Shown piece by piece: positions 49,183 through 59,257 of a stretch of 64,000 nucleotides of DNA. Where the stretch lies: contig NZ_JASTLC010000001.1 in assembly GCF_030499575.1 (NCBI RefSeq), positions 3,062,001-3,126,000 on the forward strand, written 5' to 3'. A program made the translations under genes and the position numbers. The notes below the pieces were generated by a model. That model was not told the DNA's origin, did not search any database, and saw only the letters and a list, made by a program, of their open reading frames with translations. Each line of letters opens with the position of its first letter. Within the stretch, counting starts at the first letter, position 1. The DNA is from Streptomyces sp. DG2A-72 (GTDB lineage: Bacteria; Actinomycetota; Actinomycetes; Streptomycetales; Streptomycetaceae).

Positions 49183-51110
49183 TGGCCGGGCCTATGGGGC
49201 GGATGATGGCCGGGACCGGCCCCGAACACCGCTCGATGGACTTCAAGGGGTCGGGCAAACGGCTCGTCACCCACTTCAGACCGGAGCGGTTCACGATCTA
49301 CGCGCTGCTGCTGTGCGTGCTGGTGAGCGTCGGCCTGTCGGTGGTCGGGCCGAAGATCCTCGGCCACGCGACCAACCTGGTCTTCGCGGGCATCGTCGGG
49401 CGGCGGTTCCAGGCCGGGTCCACCAAGGAGCAGGTGCTCGAGGCCATGCGGGAGCGGGGCGACGGCTCGGTCGCCGACATGCTCCGCAGTACGGACTTCA
49501 CACCGGGCCAGGGCGTCGACTTCGATGCGGTCGGCTCCGTACTGCTGCTCGCGCTGAGCGTGTTCGTGGTGGCGGGGCTGTTGATGCTGGTGGCGACACG
49601 GCTGGTGAACCGTTCCGTCAACCGGACGATGTACCGGATGCGTGAGGACGTGCAGACGAAGCTGTCGCGGCTGCCGCTGTCGTACTTCGACAAGCGGCAG
49701 CGCGGTGAGGTGCTGTCCCGCGCCACCAACGACATCGACAACATCGGGCAGACGTTGCAACAGTCGATGGGCCAGCTCATCAACTCCGTGCTCACCATCA
49801 TCGGTGTGCTCGCGATGATGTTCTGGGTGTCCTGGATCCTCGCGCTGGTGGCGCTGGTGACCGTGCCGCTGTCGTTCGTCGTCGCCACCCGGGTCGGGAA
49901 GCGGTCGCAGCCGCACTTCGTGCAGCAGTGGCGGTCCACCGGGAAGCTCAACGCGCACGTCGAGGAGATGTACACCGGGCACACGCTGGTGAAGGTGTTC
50001 GGGCGGCAGGACGAGTCGGCGCAGCAGTTCGCCGAGCAGAACGACGCGCTGTACGAGGCCGGGTTCAAGGCGCAGTTCAACAGCGGGATCATGCAGCCGC
50101 TGATGATGTTCGTGTCGAACATCAACTACGTGCTGGTCGCGGTGGTCGGTGGCCTGCGGGTCGCGTCCGGCTCGCTGTCCATCGGTGATGTGCAGGCCTT
50201 CATCCAGTACTCCCGGCAGTTCTCCATGCCGCTCACGCAGGTCGCGTCGATGGCGAACCTCGTGCAGTCCGGGGTCGCGTCGTCCGAGCGGATCTTCGAA
50301 CTCCTCGACGCCGAGGAGCAGGAGGCCGATCCGATGCCTGGCCGGCGCCCCGAGGAGCTGCGCGGGCGGGTGGCACTGGAGCATGTGTCCTTCCGGTACG
50401 ACCCCGAGAAGCCGCTCATCGAGGACCTCTCCCTCAAGGTCGAACCCGGGCACACGGTCGCGATCGTCGGGCCGACCGGCGCGGGCAAGACCACGCTGGT
50501 CAACCTGCTGATGCGGTTCTACGACGTCTCCGGCGGGCGGATCACCCTCGACGGCGTCGACATCGCGCGCATGTCCCGGGACGAACTGCGCGCCGGGATC
50601 GGCATGGTGCTCCAGGACACCTGGCTGTTCGGCGGGACCATCGCCGAGAACATCGCGTACGGGGCGTCCAGGGAGGTCACCCGGGGCGAGATCGAGGAGG
50701 CGGCTCGGGCGGCGCACGCGGACCGGTTCGTCCGGACGCTGCCCGACGGGTACGACACGGTGATCGACGACGAGGGGACGGGGGTCAGCGCGGGTGAGAA
50801 GCAGCTGATCACCATCGCGCGGGCGTTTCTGTCCGATCCGGTGATCCTGGTGCTGGACGAGGCGACGAGTTCCGTGGACACGCGAACCGAGGTGCTGATC
50901 CAGAAGGCGATGGCGAAGCTGGCGCATGGGCGTACGTCGTTCGTCATCGCTCATCGGCTGTCGACGATTCGGGATGCCGACACGATTCTGGTGATGGAGA
51001 ACGGGGCGATCGTGGAACAGGGGGCGCACGGGGAGTTGTTGGCGGCCGACGGGGCTTATGCGCGGTTGTACAAGGCGCAGTTCGCGCAGGCGGTGGCTGA
51101 GGTGGACTGA
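49182..51110 (+). CDS. ABC exporter half-transporter 2
   Basis: 642 residues from ATG 49182, sharing one base with the upstream stop. Membrane domain with a large inserted segment after helix 1 (FQAGSTKEQVLEAMRERGDG through LRSTDFTPGQGVDFDAVGSV), then a nucleotide-binding domain: Walker A GPTGAGKTT, signature VSAGEKQLITIARA, Walker B VILVLDEATSSVD with the catalytic Glu. It complements the degenerate site of the partner, so the pair forms an asymmetric heterodimer. Confidence 0.88.
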   Translation: MAGPMGRMMAGTGPEHRSMDFKGSGKRLVTHFRPERFTIYALLLCVLVSVGLSVVGPKILGHATNLVFAGIVGRRFQAGSTKEQVLEAMRERGDGSVADMLRSTDFTPGQGVDFDAVGSVLLLALSVFVVAGLLMLVATRLVNRSVNRTMYRMREDVQTKLSRLPLSYFDKRQRGEVLSRATNDIDNIGQTLQQSMGQLINSVLTIIGVLAMMFWVSWILALVALVTVPLSFVVATRVGKRSQPHFVQQWRSTGKLNAHVEEMYTGHTLVKVFGRQDESAQQFAEQNDALYEAGFKAQFNSGIMQPLMMFVSNINYVLVAVVGGLRVASGSLSIGDVQAFIQYSRQFSMPLTQVASMANLVQSGVASSERIFELLDAEEQEADPMPGRRPEELRGRVALEHVSFRYDPEKPLIEDLSLKVEPGHTVAIVGPTGAGKTTLVNLLMRFYDVSGGRITLDGVDIARMSRDELRAGIGMVLQDTWLFGGTIAENIAYGASREVTRGEIEEAARAAHADRFVRTLPDGYDTVIDDEGTGVSAGEKQLITIARAFLSDPVILVLDEATSSVDTRTEVLIQKAMAKLAHGRTSFVIAHRLSTIRDADTILVMENGAIVEQGAHGELLAADGAYARLYKAQFAQAVAEVD

Positions 51111-51144
51111 GCGGGTGCCCGGCGTCGGGGCTGGGGCGGGGAGG

Positions 51145-51204
51145 GGGCGCAGCCCGGCGCGACGGGGTGCCGCTGCGCCCACCCGTGCCGCCCCAAGCGG
51201 CACG
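51145..51204. terminator. Hairpins between convergent exporter and sigma-factor genes
   Basis: CGTGCCGC-CCCAA-GCGGCACG (51184-51204, 8-bp arms) is a compact bidirectional terminator candidate. A longer-range pair, GGGCGCAG (51145-51152) with CTGCGCCC (51173-51180), lies just before it. Confidence 0.6.
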
Positions 51205-51220
51205 ACTGCCCGCAGCTACG

Positions 51221-52522
51221 TCAGTCGAGATAACCCCTCAGCTGGTCTGCGAACGCGTGGTCCCTCAGTTTGTTCAGGGTCTTGGACTCGATCTGGCGGA
51301 TTCGTTCCCGCGTGACGCCGAAGATGCGGCCGATCTCCTCCAACGTGCGGGGGCGGCCGTCCGCCAGGCCGTAGCGGAGTTGTACGACCTTGCGCTCGCG
51401 TTCGCCGAGGGTGGAGAGGACGGCCTCCAGGTGCTCCCGGAGGAGGAGGAACGCCGCCGACTCCACCGGGCTTGCCGCGTCCCCGTCCTCTATCAGGTCG
51501 CCGAGCGCTACATCGTCCTCCTCGCCCACGGGGGCGTGCAACGACACGGGTTCCTGGGCCAGGCGCAGGACCTCGCTGACGCGCTCGGGCGGGAGGTCGA
51601 GGTGGGCGGCGACCTCTTCCGGGGTGGGTTCGTAGCCGCGTTCCTGGAGCATGCGGCGCTGGACGCGGACGACACGGTTGATCAACTCGACCACGTGGAC
51701 CGGGACTCGGATCGTGCGGGCCTGGTCGGCGAGGGCGCGGGACATGGCCTGGCGGATCCACCAGGTGGCGTACGTGGAGAACTTGTAGCCGCGGGCGTAG
51801 TCGAACTTCTCCACCGCGCGGATGAGTCCGAGGTTGCCCTCCTGGACGAGGTCGAGCATGGTCAGCCCGCGGCCGACGTACCGTTTCGCGACGGACACGA
51901 CGAGCCGCAGGTTCGCCTCGATGAGGCGGCGCTTGGCCATCCGGCCCATGACCACGAGTTTGTCGAGGTCGAGGGCGAGCTGACTGTCCAGGTCGGGAGC
52001 GCCGGCGAGCTTCTCCTCGGCGAACAGGCCGGACTCGACACGGCGGGCGAGTTCGACCTCCTCGGCCGCGGTGAGCAGGGGGATGCGGCCGATCTCGCGG
52101 AGGTACTGGCGGAACAGGTCCGAGGACGGGCCGCTGGTGTCGGCACGGCCCCGCGGAGGTTCCACGGGCTCGGGTTCCGCCGCTTCGACTTGCGGTTCCG
52201 CCGCTTCCTGCGGGGCCTCCGGCTCCGCCTCGGGGTGGTGCACGACACGGCTCTGCGGCGGAACAGCGACGAGCACGTCGGTCTCCGCGTCCGGCTCCGT
52301 GATGTCGGTCTGGGTCAGGGTCTGGGTCTGCACGGGGGCGACCTCCAGGATGATCGCTGCTGAGGTGTGCGGCAGCGCTGCTTCAGGGGCGGAGTCGGCG
52401 GCCACGCCGCTGTCCGTCCCGTACGCGATGAGCGGAACCGCGGGGGTGTGGGATCCGTTGGGGACGGATCGGCCGCGCTCCGAGGACTCAGGCACCGGAA
52501 CCCAGTGTGGAGTACGACACAT
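51221..52522 (-). CDS. hrdA: RNA polymerase sigma-70 family factor, HrdA-like
   Basis: About 433 residues from ATG 52522 (GTG 52531 also possible). After a long low-complexity N-terminus come region 1.2 ([20 protein letters not shown]), region 2 ([60 protein letters not shown]), region 3 and region 4 ([33 protein letters not shown]). It is a primary-like group 2 factor; adjacency to dnaG matches hrdA of S. coelicolor rather than the essential hrdB, which is not linked to dnaG. Its regulon is unknown here. Confidence 0.8.
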   Translation of the reverse strand: MCRTPHWVPVPESSERGRSVPNGSHTPAVPLIAYGTDSGVAADSAPEAALPHTSAAIILEVAPVQTQTLTQTDITEPDAETDVLVAVPPQSRVVHHPEAEPEAPQEAAEPQVEAAEPEPVEPPRGRADTSGPSSDLFRQYLREIGRIPLLTAAEEVELARRVESGLFAEEKLAGAPDLDSQLALDLDKLVVMGRMAKRRLIEANLRLVVSVAKRYVGRGLTMLDLVQEGNLGLIRAVEKFDYARGYKFSTYATWWIRQAMSRALADQARTIRVPVHVVELINRVVRVQRRMLQERGYEPTPEEVAAHLDLPPERVSEVLRLAQEPVSLHAPVGEEDDVALGDLIEDGDAASPVESAAFLLLREHLEAVLSTLGERERKVVQLRYGLADGRPRTLEEIGRIFGVTRERIRQIESKTLNKLRDHAFADQLRGYLD

Positions 52523-52776
52523 CGCCGCCACGAGGGGCGTGCGGTGACTTTTTGAGTCCGGTCCGTGACCGCGTGGTTACCCTCGCGGAAAACCTGGGCC
52601 CTCGTTCGCGCCCTGATCTGCGACGATCCGAGGGCGTCCGGTTCCTTGTGGGACCGGCCGATGCCCTCTTGTCGGGTTCCCCGTCATATGCCGGGGAACC
52701 GGCCAGGGGCCAAGAGGAACCGGCAGCGGGCCAAGCGCTCCGCTGATATGCGGGTCGTTCACCGCGGGCCGGTGGG

Positions 52777-52813
52777 GGCTGGTCGCGCAGTTCCCCGCGC
52801 CCCTTCGGGGCGC
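52777..52813 (-). repeat. Dispersed terminator-like repeat, copy 3
   Basis: Inverted copy: GGCTGGTCGCGCAGTTCCCC then hairpin GCGCCCC-TTC-GGGGCGC (52797-52813). In minus-strand terms the hairpin follows the dnaG stop by 33 bp, so it probably terminates dnaG. Confidence 0.8.
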
Positions 52814-52845
52814 GGCCGAACCGCAGTGGACTTCGCCCGACCTGC

Positions 52846-54744
52846 TTAGAGCGCCGCCACGCCCCGCTCCCGCAACGCCTGCCCGTACTGCTGGAGCACC
52901 CACAACTCGTTCTGTACGGCCGCCAGTTGGGCCGGGTCGCCGCCGTTGGTGAGGCGGGTGAGGGTGCCCTGGATCTCCTGGATGCGGCGGTCCACGGCAC
53001 GGCGGCGGACCATGACGAGCTGATCGCCGGCGTAGATCTCGTCGACGGTGCGGCGCATGATCGCCTCCACCGCCAGCTCCGTCACCATCGCGCGGACCTG
53101 GTCGTCGGGGGCGGCCTCGCGGACGCGGACCAGGTACTCCTGCGGGTCCTGGATGCCGTACTCCGCGCCGCCCGCGTCCATGACGGCCTGGCGTACGGCG
53201 GCGTAGGGCGGGGCGGTGAACTCGTCGACGCCGTATGCGTCGAAGGCCGGGGAGACCAACTCGGGGCGTTGGAGGGCGAGTTTGAGGAGTTCGCGTTCGG
53301 TGGCGTACACGGGGTTGCGGAGGTTCAGGGCCGGGCCGGAGGGGGCGCGGACCGTGTCGTACTGCTGCGTGTGGCGCTGCTGGGCGGGGGCCGGGCCCTT
53401 GCCGCCGCGGTCCCTGGCCCAACGCGCCAGCTGGGCGACCCGCTTGACCACGAACTGGGTGTCGAGGATGCCGAGCATGCCCGCGAGCTGGACGGCGACC
53501 TCGTGCTGGGCTCCGGAGTTCTTGATGCGGGCGACGATCGGCGCCGACTCGTCGAGCGCCGAGGCGCGGCCCGCGGGGGTGTCGAGGTCGTAGCGGCTGA
53601 CGATCTGGCGGAGCGCGAACTCGAAGAGGGGCGTGCGGGGTTCGACCAGGTCGGCCACCGCCTCGTCGCCCTTGGCCAGGCGCAGCTCGCAGGGGTCCAT
53701 ACCGTCGGGCGCGATCGCGATGTACGTCTCGGCGGCGAACTTCTGGTCGTCCTCGAAGGCGCGCAGGGCCGCCTTCTGGCCGGCCGCGTCGCCGTCGAAG
53801 GTGAAGATCACGCGGGCCGAGCCGTTGTCCATCAGGAGGCGGCGGAGGATCTTGATGTGCTCGCCGCCGAAGGCCGTGCCGCAGGTGGCGATGGCGGTGG
53901 TGACGCCGGCGAGGTGGCAGGCCATGACGTCCGTGTAGCCCTCGACGACGACCGCGCGGCTGGTCTTGGCGATGTGCTGCTTCGCGAGGTCGACGCCGTA
54001 CAGGACCTGGGACTTCTTGTAGATCGCCGTGTCGGGGGTGTTGAGGTACTTGGGGCCGTTGTCGGACTCGTACAGCTTGCGGGCGCCGAAGCCGACCACG
54101 TCGCCGGCGATGTCGCGGATCGGCCACATCAGCCGGCCGCGGAAGCGGTCGATGGGGCCGCGGCGGCCCTCCTGGGAGAGGCCGGACAGGAGCAGTTCCT
54201 TGTCGGAGAAGCCCTTGCCGCGGAGGTAGCGGGTGAGGTGGTCCCAGCCCTGGGGGCTGTAGCCGACGGAGAAGTGCTCGGCGGCCGACTGGTCAAAGCC
54301 CCGCTCGGCGAGGAACTTACGGCCGGTGTCGGCCTCCGGGCTGGTCGCCAGCTGCTCCACGTACCACTGCGCGGCGATCTTGTGGGCCTCGACCAGGCGG
54401 ATGCGTTCGCCGCGCTGGTGGGAGGGGTTGTACCCGCCCTCCTCGTACCGCAGGGTGATGCCGGCCTGGCCGGCGAGGCGCTCGACCGCCTCCGAGAAGG
54501 AGAGGTGGTCGACCTTCATCACGAACGTGATGGTGTCGCCGCCCTCCTGGCAGCCGAAGCAGTGGAAGAGTCCCTTGCTCGGGCTGACCTGGAAGGACGG
54601 TGACTTCTCGTCGTGGAACGGGCAGAGGCCCTTCATGTTGCCGCCGCCCGCGGGGCGCAGCTGGAGGTACTCGGACACGACGGCGTCGATCGGGACCGCG
54701 TCCCGAACCGCCTTCACGTCGTCGTCGTTGATCCGTCCTGCCAC
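52846..54744 (-). CDS. dnaG: DNA primase
   Basis: 632 residues from GTG 54744. The zinc-binding domain has C41, H44, C62 and C65 (CPFHDEKSPSF, HCFGC). The N-terminal catalytic region has YSPQGWDHLTRYLRGKGFSD, RFRGRLMWPIRDIAGDVVGF and GARKLYESDNGPKYLNTPDT; TOPRIM motifs are VVEGYTDVMA (about 262) and FTFDGDAAGQKAAL (about 310). The C-terminal helicase-binding domain is typical of actinobacteria. It synthesises Okazaki primers with DnaB. It lies downstream of dgt and the flavoprotein gene on the same strand. Confidence 0.95.
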   Translation of the reverse strand: MAGRINDDDVKAVRDAVPIDAVVSEYLQLRPAGGGNMKGLCPFHDEKSPSFQVSPSKGLFHCFGCQEGGDTITFVMKVDHLSFSEAVERLAGQAGITLRYEEGGYNPSHQRGERIRLVEAHKIAAQWYVEQLATSPEADTGRKFLAERGFDQSAAEHFSVGYSPQGWDHLTRYLRGKGFSDKELLLSGLSQEGRRGPIDRFRGRLMWPIRDIAGDVVGFGARKLYESDNGPKYLNTPDTAIYKKSQVLYGVDLAKQHIAKTSRAVVVEGYTDVMACHLAGVTTAIATCGTAFGGEHIKILRRLLMDNGSARVIFTFDGDAAGQKAALRAFEDDQKFAAETYIAIAPDGMDPCELRLAKGDEAVADLVEPRTPLFEFALRQIVSRYDLDTPAGRASALDESAPIVARIKNSGAQHEVAVQLAGMLGILDTQFVVKRVAQLARWARDRGGKGPAPAQQRHTQQYDTVRAPSGPALNLRNPVYATERELLKLALQRPELVSPAFDAYGVDEFTAPPYAAVRQAVMDAGGAEYGIQDPQEYLVRVREAAPDDQVRAMVTELAVEAIMRRTVDEIYAGDQLVMVRRRAVDRRIQEIQGTLTRLTNGGDPAQLAAVQNELWVLQQYGQALRERGVAAL

Positions 54745-54773
54745 GCGTGAATTCTACGGGGGTGCGCTGACAC

Positions 54774-56039
54774 TTACGGGACGAGGTTTTCGAGTGGAAC
54801 GTGTGGATCCGCCAGTGCCTCCGTGTCTACCCGGGCGCTGGACCGGATCAGCTGCTGGATCGGGTCTGTGACGTCCCACACATTCACGTTCATCCCGGCC
54901 AGTACGCGGTGCTCCTTCACCCAGAAGGCGATGAATTCCCGCTTTCCGGCGTCTCCCCGGATCACCACTTCGTCGTACGTGCCCGGGGGCGCCCAGCCGG
55001 AGTACTCCATCCCGAGGTCGTACTGGTCGGAGAAGAAATAGGGCACACGGTCGTAGGTGACGTCCCGGCCGAGCATCGCGCGGGCCGCCGCCGGGCCGCC
55101 GTTGAGGGCGTTGGCCCAGTGCTCGACGCGTACGCGGGTACCGAACAGGGCGTGCGGGAACGCGGCGACATCGCCGGCCGCGTAGATGTCGGGGTCGGAG
55201 GTGCGCAGCTGTTCGTCGACCAGCACGCCGCCGCCGTACGCGCGCTCGGCGATGTCGAGCCCGGCCGACTCCGCGAGGGCGACGCGCGGGGCCGCGCCGA
55301 TCGCCGCGAGGACGTCGTGCGCGGGGTGTTCCTCGCCGTCGTCGGTGCGGGCGGCAAGGACCATGCCGTCCTGGCCGGTGATCTCCGTCAGCCGCGCGCC
55401 GAAGTGGAAGCGGACACCGTGCTCGCGGTGCAGCTCGGCGAAGAGAGTGCCGAGTTCGGGGCCGAGGACGCCGTGCAGCGGGGTCGGCTCCGGCTCGACG
55501 ACGGTGACCTCGGCGCCGTACTCCCGGGCCGCCGCCGCGACCTCCAGGCCGATCCAGCCGGCGCCGGCGATGACGAGGTGGCCGTTGTCGCGGCCCAGGG
55601 AGGTCAGGACGCCCTTGAGGCGTTCGGCGTGGGCGAGGCGGCGCAGATGGTGGACGCCCGCGAGGTCCGTGCCGGGGATGTCCAGGCGGCGGGGCTCGGC
55701 GCCGGTCGCGAGGAGCAGCCTGTCGTAGCGGACAACGGTGCCGTCCTCGCCGAAGCGGACCGTCTTGGCCGTACGGTCGATGGCGTCGACGGTCTGGCCG
55801 AGGTGCAGCTCGATGTCGTTACGGGCGTACCAGGCGGGCTCGTGCACGAAGACGCTGTCGCGCTCCTCCTTGCCGAGCAGATAGCCCTTGGAGAGGGGCG
55901 GGCGCTCGTACGGGTGATCGCGTTCGTCGCAGATCAGTATCACGCGGCCGTGGAAGCCCTCCGCGCGGAGTGTCTCGGCCGCCTTCGCGCCGGCCAGTCC
56001 GCCTCCGACGATGACGAATGTCTGATCCGCGTCGACCAC
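54774..56039 (-). CDS. FAD/NAD(P)-dependent oxidoreductase, ferredoxin-reductase type
   Basis: 421 residues from ATG 56039. FAD motif IVGGGLAGAKAAE (10-22), ERPPLSKGYLLGKEERDSVF, LLATGAEPRRLDIPG, the NAD motif VIAGAGWIGLEVAAAAREYG (about 153), and the second FAD motif SDPDIYAAGDVAAFP followed by RVEHWANALNGG. This is the Rubredoxin/ferredoxin-reductase (BphA4/NirB N-terminal-like) group, with a reductase C-terminal domain. Being close to nitrate reductase and siroheme genes, it may feed electrons to nitrate or nitrite reduction (inference). Confidence 0.88.
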   Translation of the reverse strand: MVDADQTFVIVGGGLAGAKAAETLRAEGFHGRVILICDERDHPYERPPLSKGYLLGKEERDSVFVHEPAWYARNDIELHLGQTVDAIDRTAKTVRFGEDGTVVRYDRLLLATGAEPRRLDIPGTDLAGVHHLRRLAHAERLKGVLTSLGRDNGHLVIAGAGWIGLEVAAAAREYGAEVTVVEPEPTPLHGVLGPELGTLFAELHREHGVRFHFGARLTEITGQDGMVLAARTDDGEEHPAHDVLAAIGAAPRVALAESAGLDIAERAYGGGVLVDEQLRTSDPDIYAAGDVAAFPHALFGTRVRVEHWANALNGGPAAARAMLGRDVTYDRVPYFFSDQYDLGMEYSGWAPPGTYDEVVIRGDAGKREFIAFWVKEHRVLAGMNVNVWDVTDPIQQLIRSSARVDTEALADPHVPLENLVP

Positions 56040-56154
56040 TTGATGCCTCCTCGTAACGAAGCCGCCACATGCGAGCGTCCCGCACGGAGCGTGATGGGGG
56101 AAGGGGGAGTGGCCCGATCAGGCCACGGAGGGTCACATTCGGGCTTGTTTCACC

Positions 56155-57405
56155 TCACTGCCGACCCGTGAGTCTCTGGTGCAACGATCGCGCCGACGCG
56201 TCCGTGAGCGACGCGATCTGGTCGACGATCACGCGTTTGCGGGCGCGGTCGTCGGGCGCCCGGTCGAACAGGGCACGGAACTGGGGGTCGAGTCCGTCGG
56301 GCGCGCGGGTGGTGAGCGCGTCGGCGAGTTCCGCGACGACGATGCGCTGGTCGGCGCGGAGACGTTCCTGTTCGGCGCGCTGCATGACGTACCGGTCGGC
56401 GACCGCCTTGAGCACGGCGCATTCGAGGCGGACCTCGCGCGGTACGACGAGTTCGGCGTCGTATCTCGTGAGGCGGCCGGTGCCGTACGCCGCGCGCGTG
56501 GCGGCCTCCGCGCCGAGGCAGAAGCGGCCGATGAGCTGGCTGGTGGCGTCCTTGAGGCAGGCCTGGGCCACGGCCGTGCCGTCGTAGCCGTGCGGCCACC
56601 AATCCTCGTCCAGGAGGCGGTCGAGGGCCTCGGCGAGTTCGGCGCGGTCGGTGTCCGAGGGGAAGTAGCGGCCGATGGCGACCGTGAAGACCGCCTGCCG
56701 TTCCGGTTCGGCGTGCAGGCAGTTGGGGTCGATGTGGCCGGCGTGCAGGCCGTCCTCGACGTCGTGCACGGAGTAGGCCACGTCGTCGGACCAGTCCATG
56801 ACCTGGGCCTCGAAGCAGGTGCGGGTGCCGGGGGCGTCCTTGCGGACCCAGTCGAAGACGGGGCGGTCGTCGTCGTAGACGCCGAACTTCCGGGACTTGG
56901 GGTCGGCGGGGTGGGCGCCGCGGGGCCAGGGGTATTTGGTGGCCGCGTCGAGGGCGGCTCGGGTGAGGTTGAGGCCGACGGAGCCCTCCGGGGTGAACCG
57001 TTTGGGCTCGATGCGGGTGAGGAGTCTCAGGGACTGGGCGTTGCCCTCGAAGCCGCCGCAGTCTTCCGCGAATTCGTTGAGGGCCTGTTCGCCGTTGTGG
57101 CCGAAGGGGGGGTGGCCGAGGTCGTGGGAGAGGCAGGCGGCTTCCACCAGGTCGGGGTCGCAGCCGAGGGCTGCGCCTAGTTCTCGGCCGACCTGGGCGC
57201 ACTCCAGGGAGTGCGTGAGGCGGGTGCGGGGGCTGGCGTCCCAGACCGAGGAGCTGCCCGGCGTGACGACCTGGGTTTTTCCTGCGAGCCTTCTGAGCGC
57301 GGCGGAATGCAGGATGCGGGCACGGTCGCGCTGGAAGGCGGTTCGGCCGGGGCGCTTGTCCGGTTCGAGGGCCCAGCGTTCGGTTGACTGCAGGTCGTAC
57401 GGCAT
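56155..57405 (-). CDS. dgt: Deoxyguanosinetriphosphate triphosphohydrolase-like HD protein
   Basis: 416 residues from ATG 57405. HD-domain residues are His65 ([14 protein letters not shown]), His94-Asp95 ([20 protein letters not shown]) and a distal Asp ([20 protein letters not shown]). This is the Dgt family that splits dNTPs to deoxynucleosides and triphosphate. Gene order dgt-flavoprotein-dnaG is typical of Streptomyces. Confidence 0.92.
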   Translation of the reverse strand: MPYDLQSTERWALEPDKRPGRTAFQRDRARILHSAALRRLAGKTQVVTPGSSSVWDASPRTRLTHSLECAQVGRELGAALGCDPDLVEAACLSHDLGHPPFGHNGEQALNEFAEDCGGFEGNAQSLRLLTRIEPKRFTPEGSVGLNLTRAALDAATKYPWPRGAHPADPKSRKFGVYDDDRPVFDWVRKDAPGTRTCFEAQVMDWSDDVAYSVHDVEDGLHAGHIDPNCLHAEPERQAVFTVAIGRYFPSDTDRAELAEALDRLLDEDWWPHGYDGTAVAQACLKDATSQLIGRFCLGAEAATRAAYGTGRLTRYDAELVVPREVRLECAVLKAVADRYVMQRAEQERLRADQRIVVAELADALTTRAPDGLDPQFRALFDRAPDDRARKRVIVDQIASLTDASARSLHQRLTGRQ

Positions 57406-57466
57406 GTCTCGACAGTAATCGCAGGTGGTGGCGAACGGAGTGCGCCTTTGCGTCTGCCGGGTGCGG

Positions 57467-58372
57467 TTATCTGGCGAGTGCGGGTTGTGGGTGGCTGGTC
57501 GCGCAGTTCCCCGCGCCCCTTAGGTACGTCCAGTCAGCCTGCGTTGTCAGTGCCTCGTCGTAGCGGTGCAGGACCAGGCGGGCCATCGCCGGGTGGGTGC
57601 CCAGGGGGGCCGACGCTATCCAGGGGGCCGCCTCCGCGCACTGCGTCGCGAAATAGCCGGGGGCCGTGAAGTAGCTCGCTACGGCCACCCGGCGGCAGCC
57701 TCGGGATGTCAGGGCTTGTACCGCTTCCTGGACCGTGGGCTTCGCTGCCGACGCGTACGCGGGGATCACCGGTACGCCCAAGCGGTCGGCCAGCAGTTGT
57801 GCCGTGCGGCCTGTGTCTGTTGCCGCGTCGGGGTCGCGGGAGCCTGCCGCGGCCAGGACCACTCCGGTCTTTTCCGCACCCTTGCGCCAGCCCGCCTCGA
57901 TCAGGCGGTCGTGGAGAGCGTCCACGAGGAGGGGGTGGGGGCCGAGGGCGGTGGCGACGCGGGTGCGGGCCGGGGCTGTGGCGGCCATGTCGGGGATGTC
58001 GCGCTTGACGTGGTAGCCGCGGCTGAGGAGGAGCGGTACGAGGACGGCTTCGGAGGTGCCGAGGGCGGCGAGGGTGTCCGGGAGCAGGGGCTCGTTCAGC
58101 TCGATGTGGCCGAGACGGACGGGCAGGCCGGGGCGCAGTTCGCGGACGCGGTCGACGAGGGCGGTGACCGTGCGCAGGGTGCGCGGGTCGCGGCTGCCGT
58201 GGGCCACGAGGACCAGGGCCGGCTCGGGGCGTCGCCTGCCGTCGCGGGAGACGAGGCTGAGCTGGTCGGCGAGCTGGCTGGTGATCCGGTTCATGAGGTG
58301 CGCCGTACTGTCGAGGTGGGCCCCGTGGGGGAGGGTCGTGGACTCGTCGTGAAGTGGTTTCGACGCCGTCAT
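57467..58372 (-). CDS. Sirohydrochlorin chelatase (CbiX/SirB-like)
   Basis: 301 residues from ATG 58372 (GTG 58402 in frame). Two CbiX-type repeats are visible: [20 protein letters not shown] with [17 protein letters not shown] and [20 protein letters not shown]; then [20 protein letters not shown] and [20 protein letters not shown]. The first HGSRD holds the catalytic His. The enzyme inserts iron (or cobalt) into sirohydrochlorin for siroheme, the cofactor of nitrite and sulfite reductases. The last 20 residues ([19 protein letters not shown]) are translated from the dispersed repeat. Confidence 0.85.
   Translation of the reverse strand: MTASKPLHDESTTLPHGAHLDSTAHLMNRITSQLADQLSLVSRDGRRRPEPALVLVAHGSRDPRTLRTVTALVDRVRELRPGLPVRLGHIELNEPLLPDTLAALGTSEAVLVPLLLSRGYHVKRDIPDMAATAPARTRVATALGPHPLLVDALHDRLIEAGWRKGAEKTGVVLAAAGSRDPDAATDTGRTAQLLADRLGVPVIPAYASAAKPTVQEAVQALTSRGCRRVAVASYFTAPGYFATQCAEAAPWIASAPLGTHPAMARLVLHRYDEALTTQADWTYLRGAGNCATSHPQPALAR
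57493..57522 (-). repeat. Dispersed terminator-like repeat, copy 4 (in-frame with chelatase)
   Basis: GGCTGGTCGCGCAGTTCCCC then GCGCCCCTTA; only one hairpin arm remains. Unlike copies 2 and 3 it lies inside the coding frame and supplies the chelatase C-terminus. Confidence 0.7.
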
Positions 58373-58579
58373 GAACCGATGGTGGCGGCGGGAGGTTGCC
58401 ACCCCGTTGCATGGGCGTCACGGGTCTTTTCGCGGGGTTCACGGTGGGGGGCACGGGGTGTGTGAGGTGACGTGACCTGCGGATTCGGTGGGAGCGTGAA
58501 GCTGGTCACATGGCCGGGGCCGAACCGGAGCGGCCGTACGGGACGTCTGTGACTGTCGAGAACCCACCAGGGAGGGACC

Positions 58580-59257
58580 GTGAAGGTGCGCAGACCCCGT
58601 CTGCCTCGTACCCGTACCGGGCAGCGGCGGCTGGTGCAGGCCGTGATGCTCGGGTGTGTGCTGGCGCTGCTGCCCGCGACCTGGATGTACGTGGTGGCCG
58701 GCGACCGGCTGCGGACCACGGCGGACGTACCCCGCACCGAGGTCGCGGTCGTCTTCGGTGCGGGTCTGTGGGACGGCGAGCCGTCGCCGTATCTCGCGCA
58801 CCGGCTCGACGCGGCGGCCGAGCTGTACCGCGAGGGCCGTATCGAGGTCGTCCTCGTCACCGGCGACAACAGCCGCGAGGACTATGACGAGCCCGACGCG
58901 ATGCGCACCTATCTGACCCGGCGGGGCGTGCCGGACGTGCGCATTGTGAGTGACTACGCGGGGTTCGACACCTGGGACTCCTGTGTCCGCGCGAAGAAGA
59001 TCTTCGGGGTGGACCGGGCTGTGTTGATCAGTCAGGGCTTCCATATCCGGCGGGCGGTCGCGCTGTGCCAGGAGGCGGGGGTGTCGTCGTACGGCGTCGG
59101 GGTGGACGCTGTGCACGACGCGACCTGGTACTACGGCGGTGTCCGGGAGCTGATCGCCGCCGGGAAGGCCGCTGTGGACGCGGTGTTCGAGCCGGACCCC
59201 CGGTTCCTCGGACCGCGGGAACCGGGGGTGGCTCGGGCGCTCGCTAGCGCCCGGTGA
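58580..59257 (+). CDS. SanA/YdcF-like (DUF218) membrane-associated protein
   Basis: 225 residues from ATG 58580. Basic start, one membrane helix (LVQAVMLGCVLALLPATWMY), then the DUF218 fold: TEVAVVFGAGLWDGEPSPYL, AHRLDAAAELYREGRIEVVL, VTGDNSREDYDEPDAMRTYL, FDTWDSCVRAKKIFGVDRAV and SQGFHIRRAVALCQEAGV. SanA proteins affect envelope permeability and vancomycin tolerance in enterics; the activity is unknown. Its 3' end overlaps the convergent hydratase gene by 14 bp. Confidence 0.88.
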   Translation: MKVRRPRLPRTRTGQRRLVQAVMLGCVLALLPATWMYVVAGDRLRTTADVPRTEVAVVFGAGLWDGEPSPYLAHRLDAAAELYREGRIEVVLVTGDNSREDYDEPDAMRTYLTRRGVPDVRIVSDYAGFDTWDSCVRAKKIFGVDRAVLISQGFHIRRAVALCQEAGVSSYGVGVDAVHDATWYYGGVRELIAAGKAAVDAVFEPDPRFLGPREPGVARALASAR

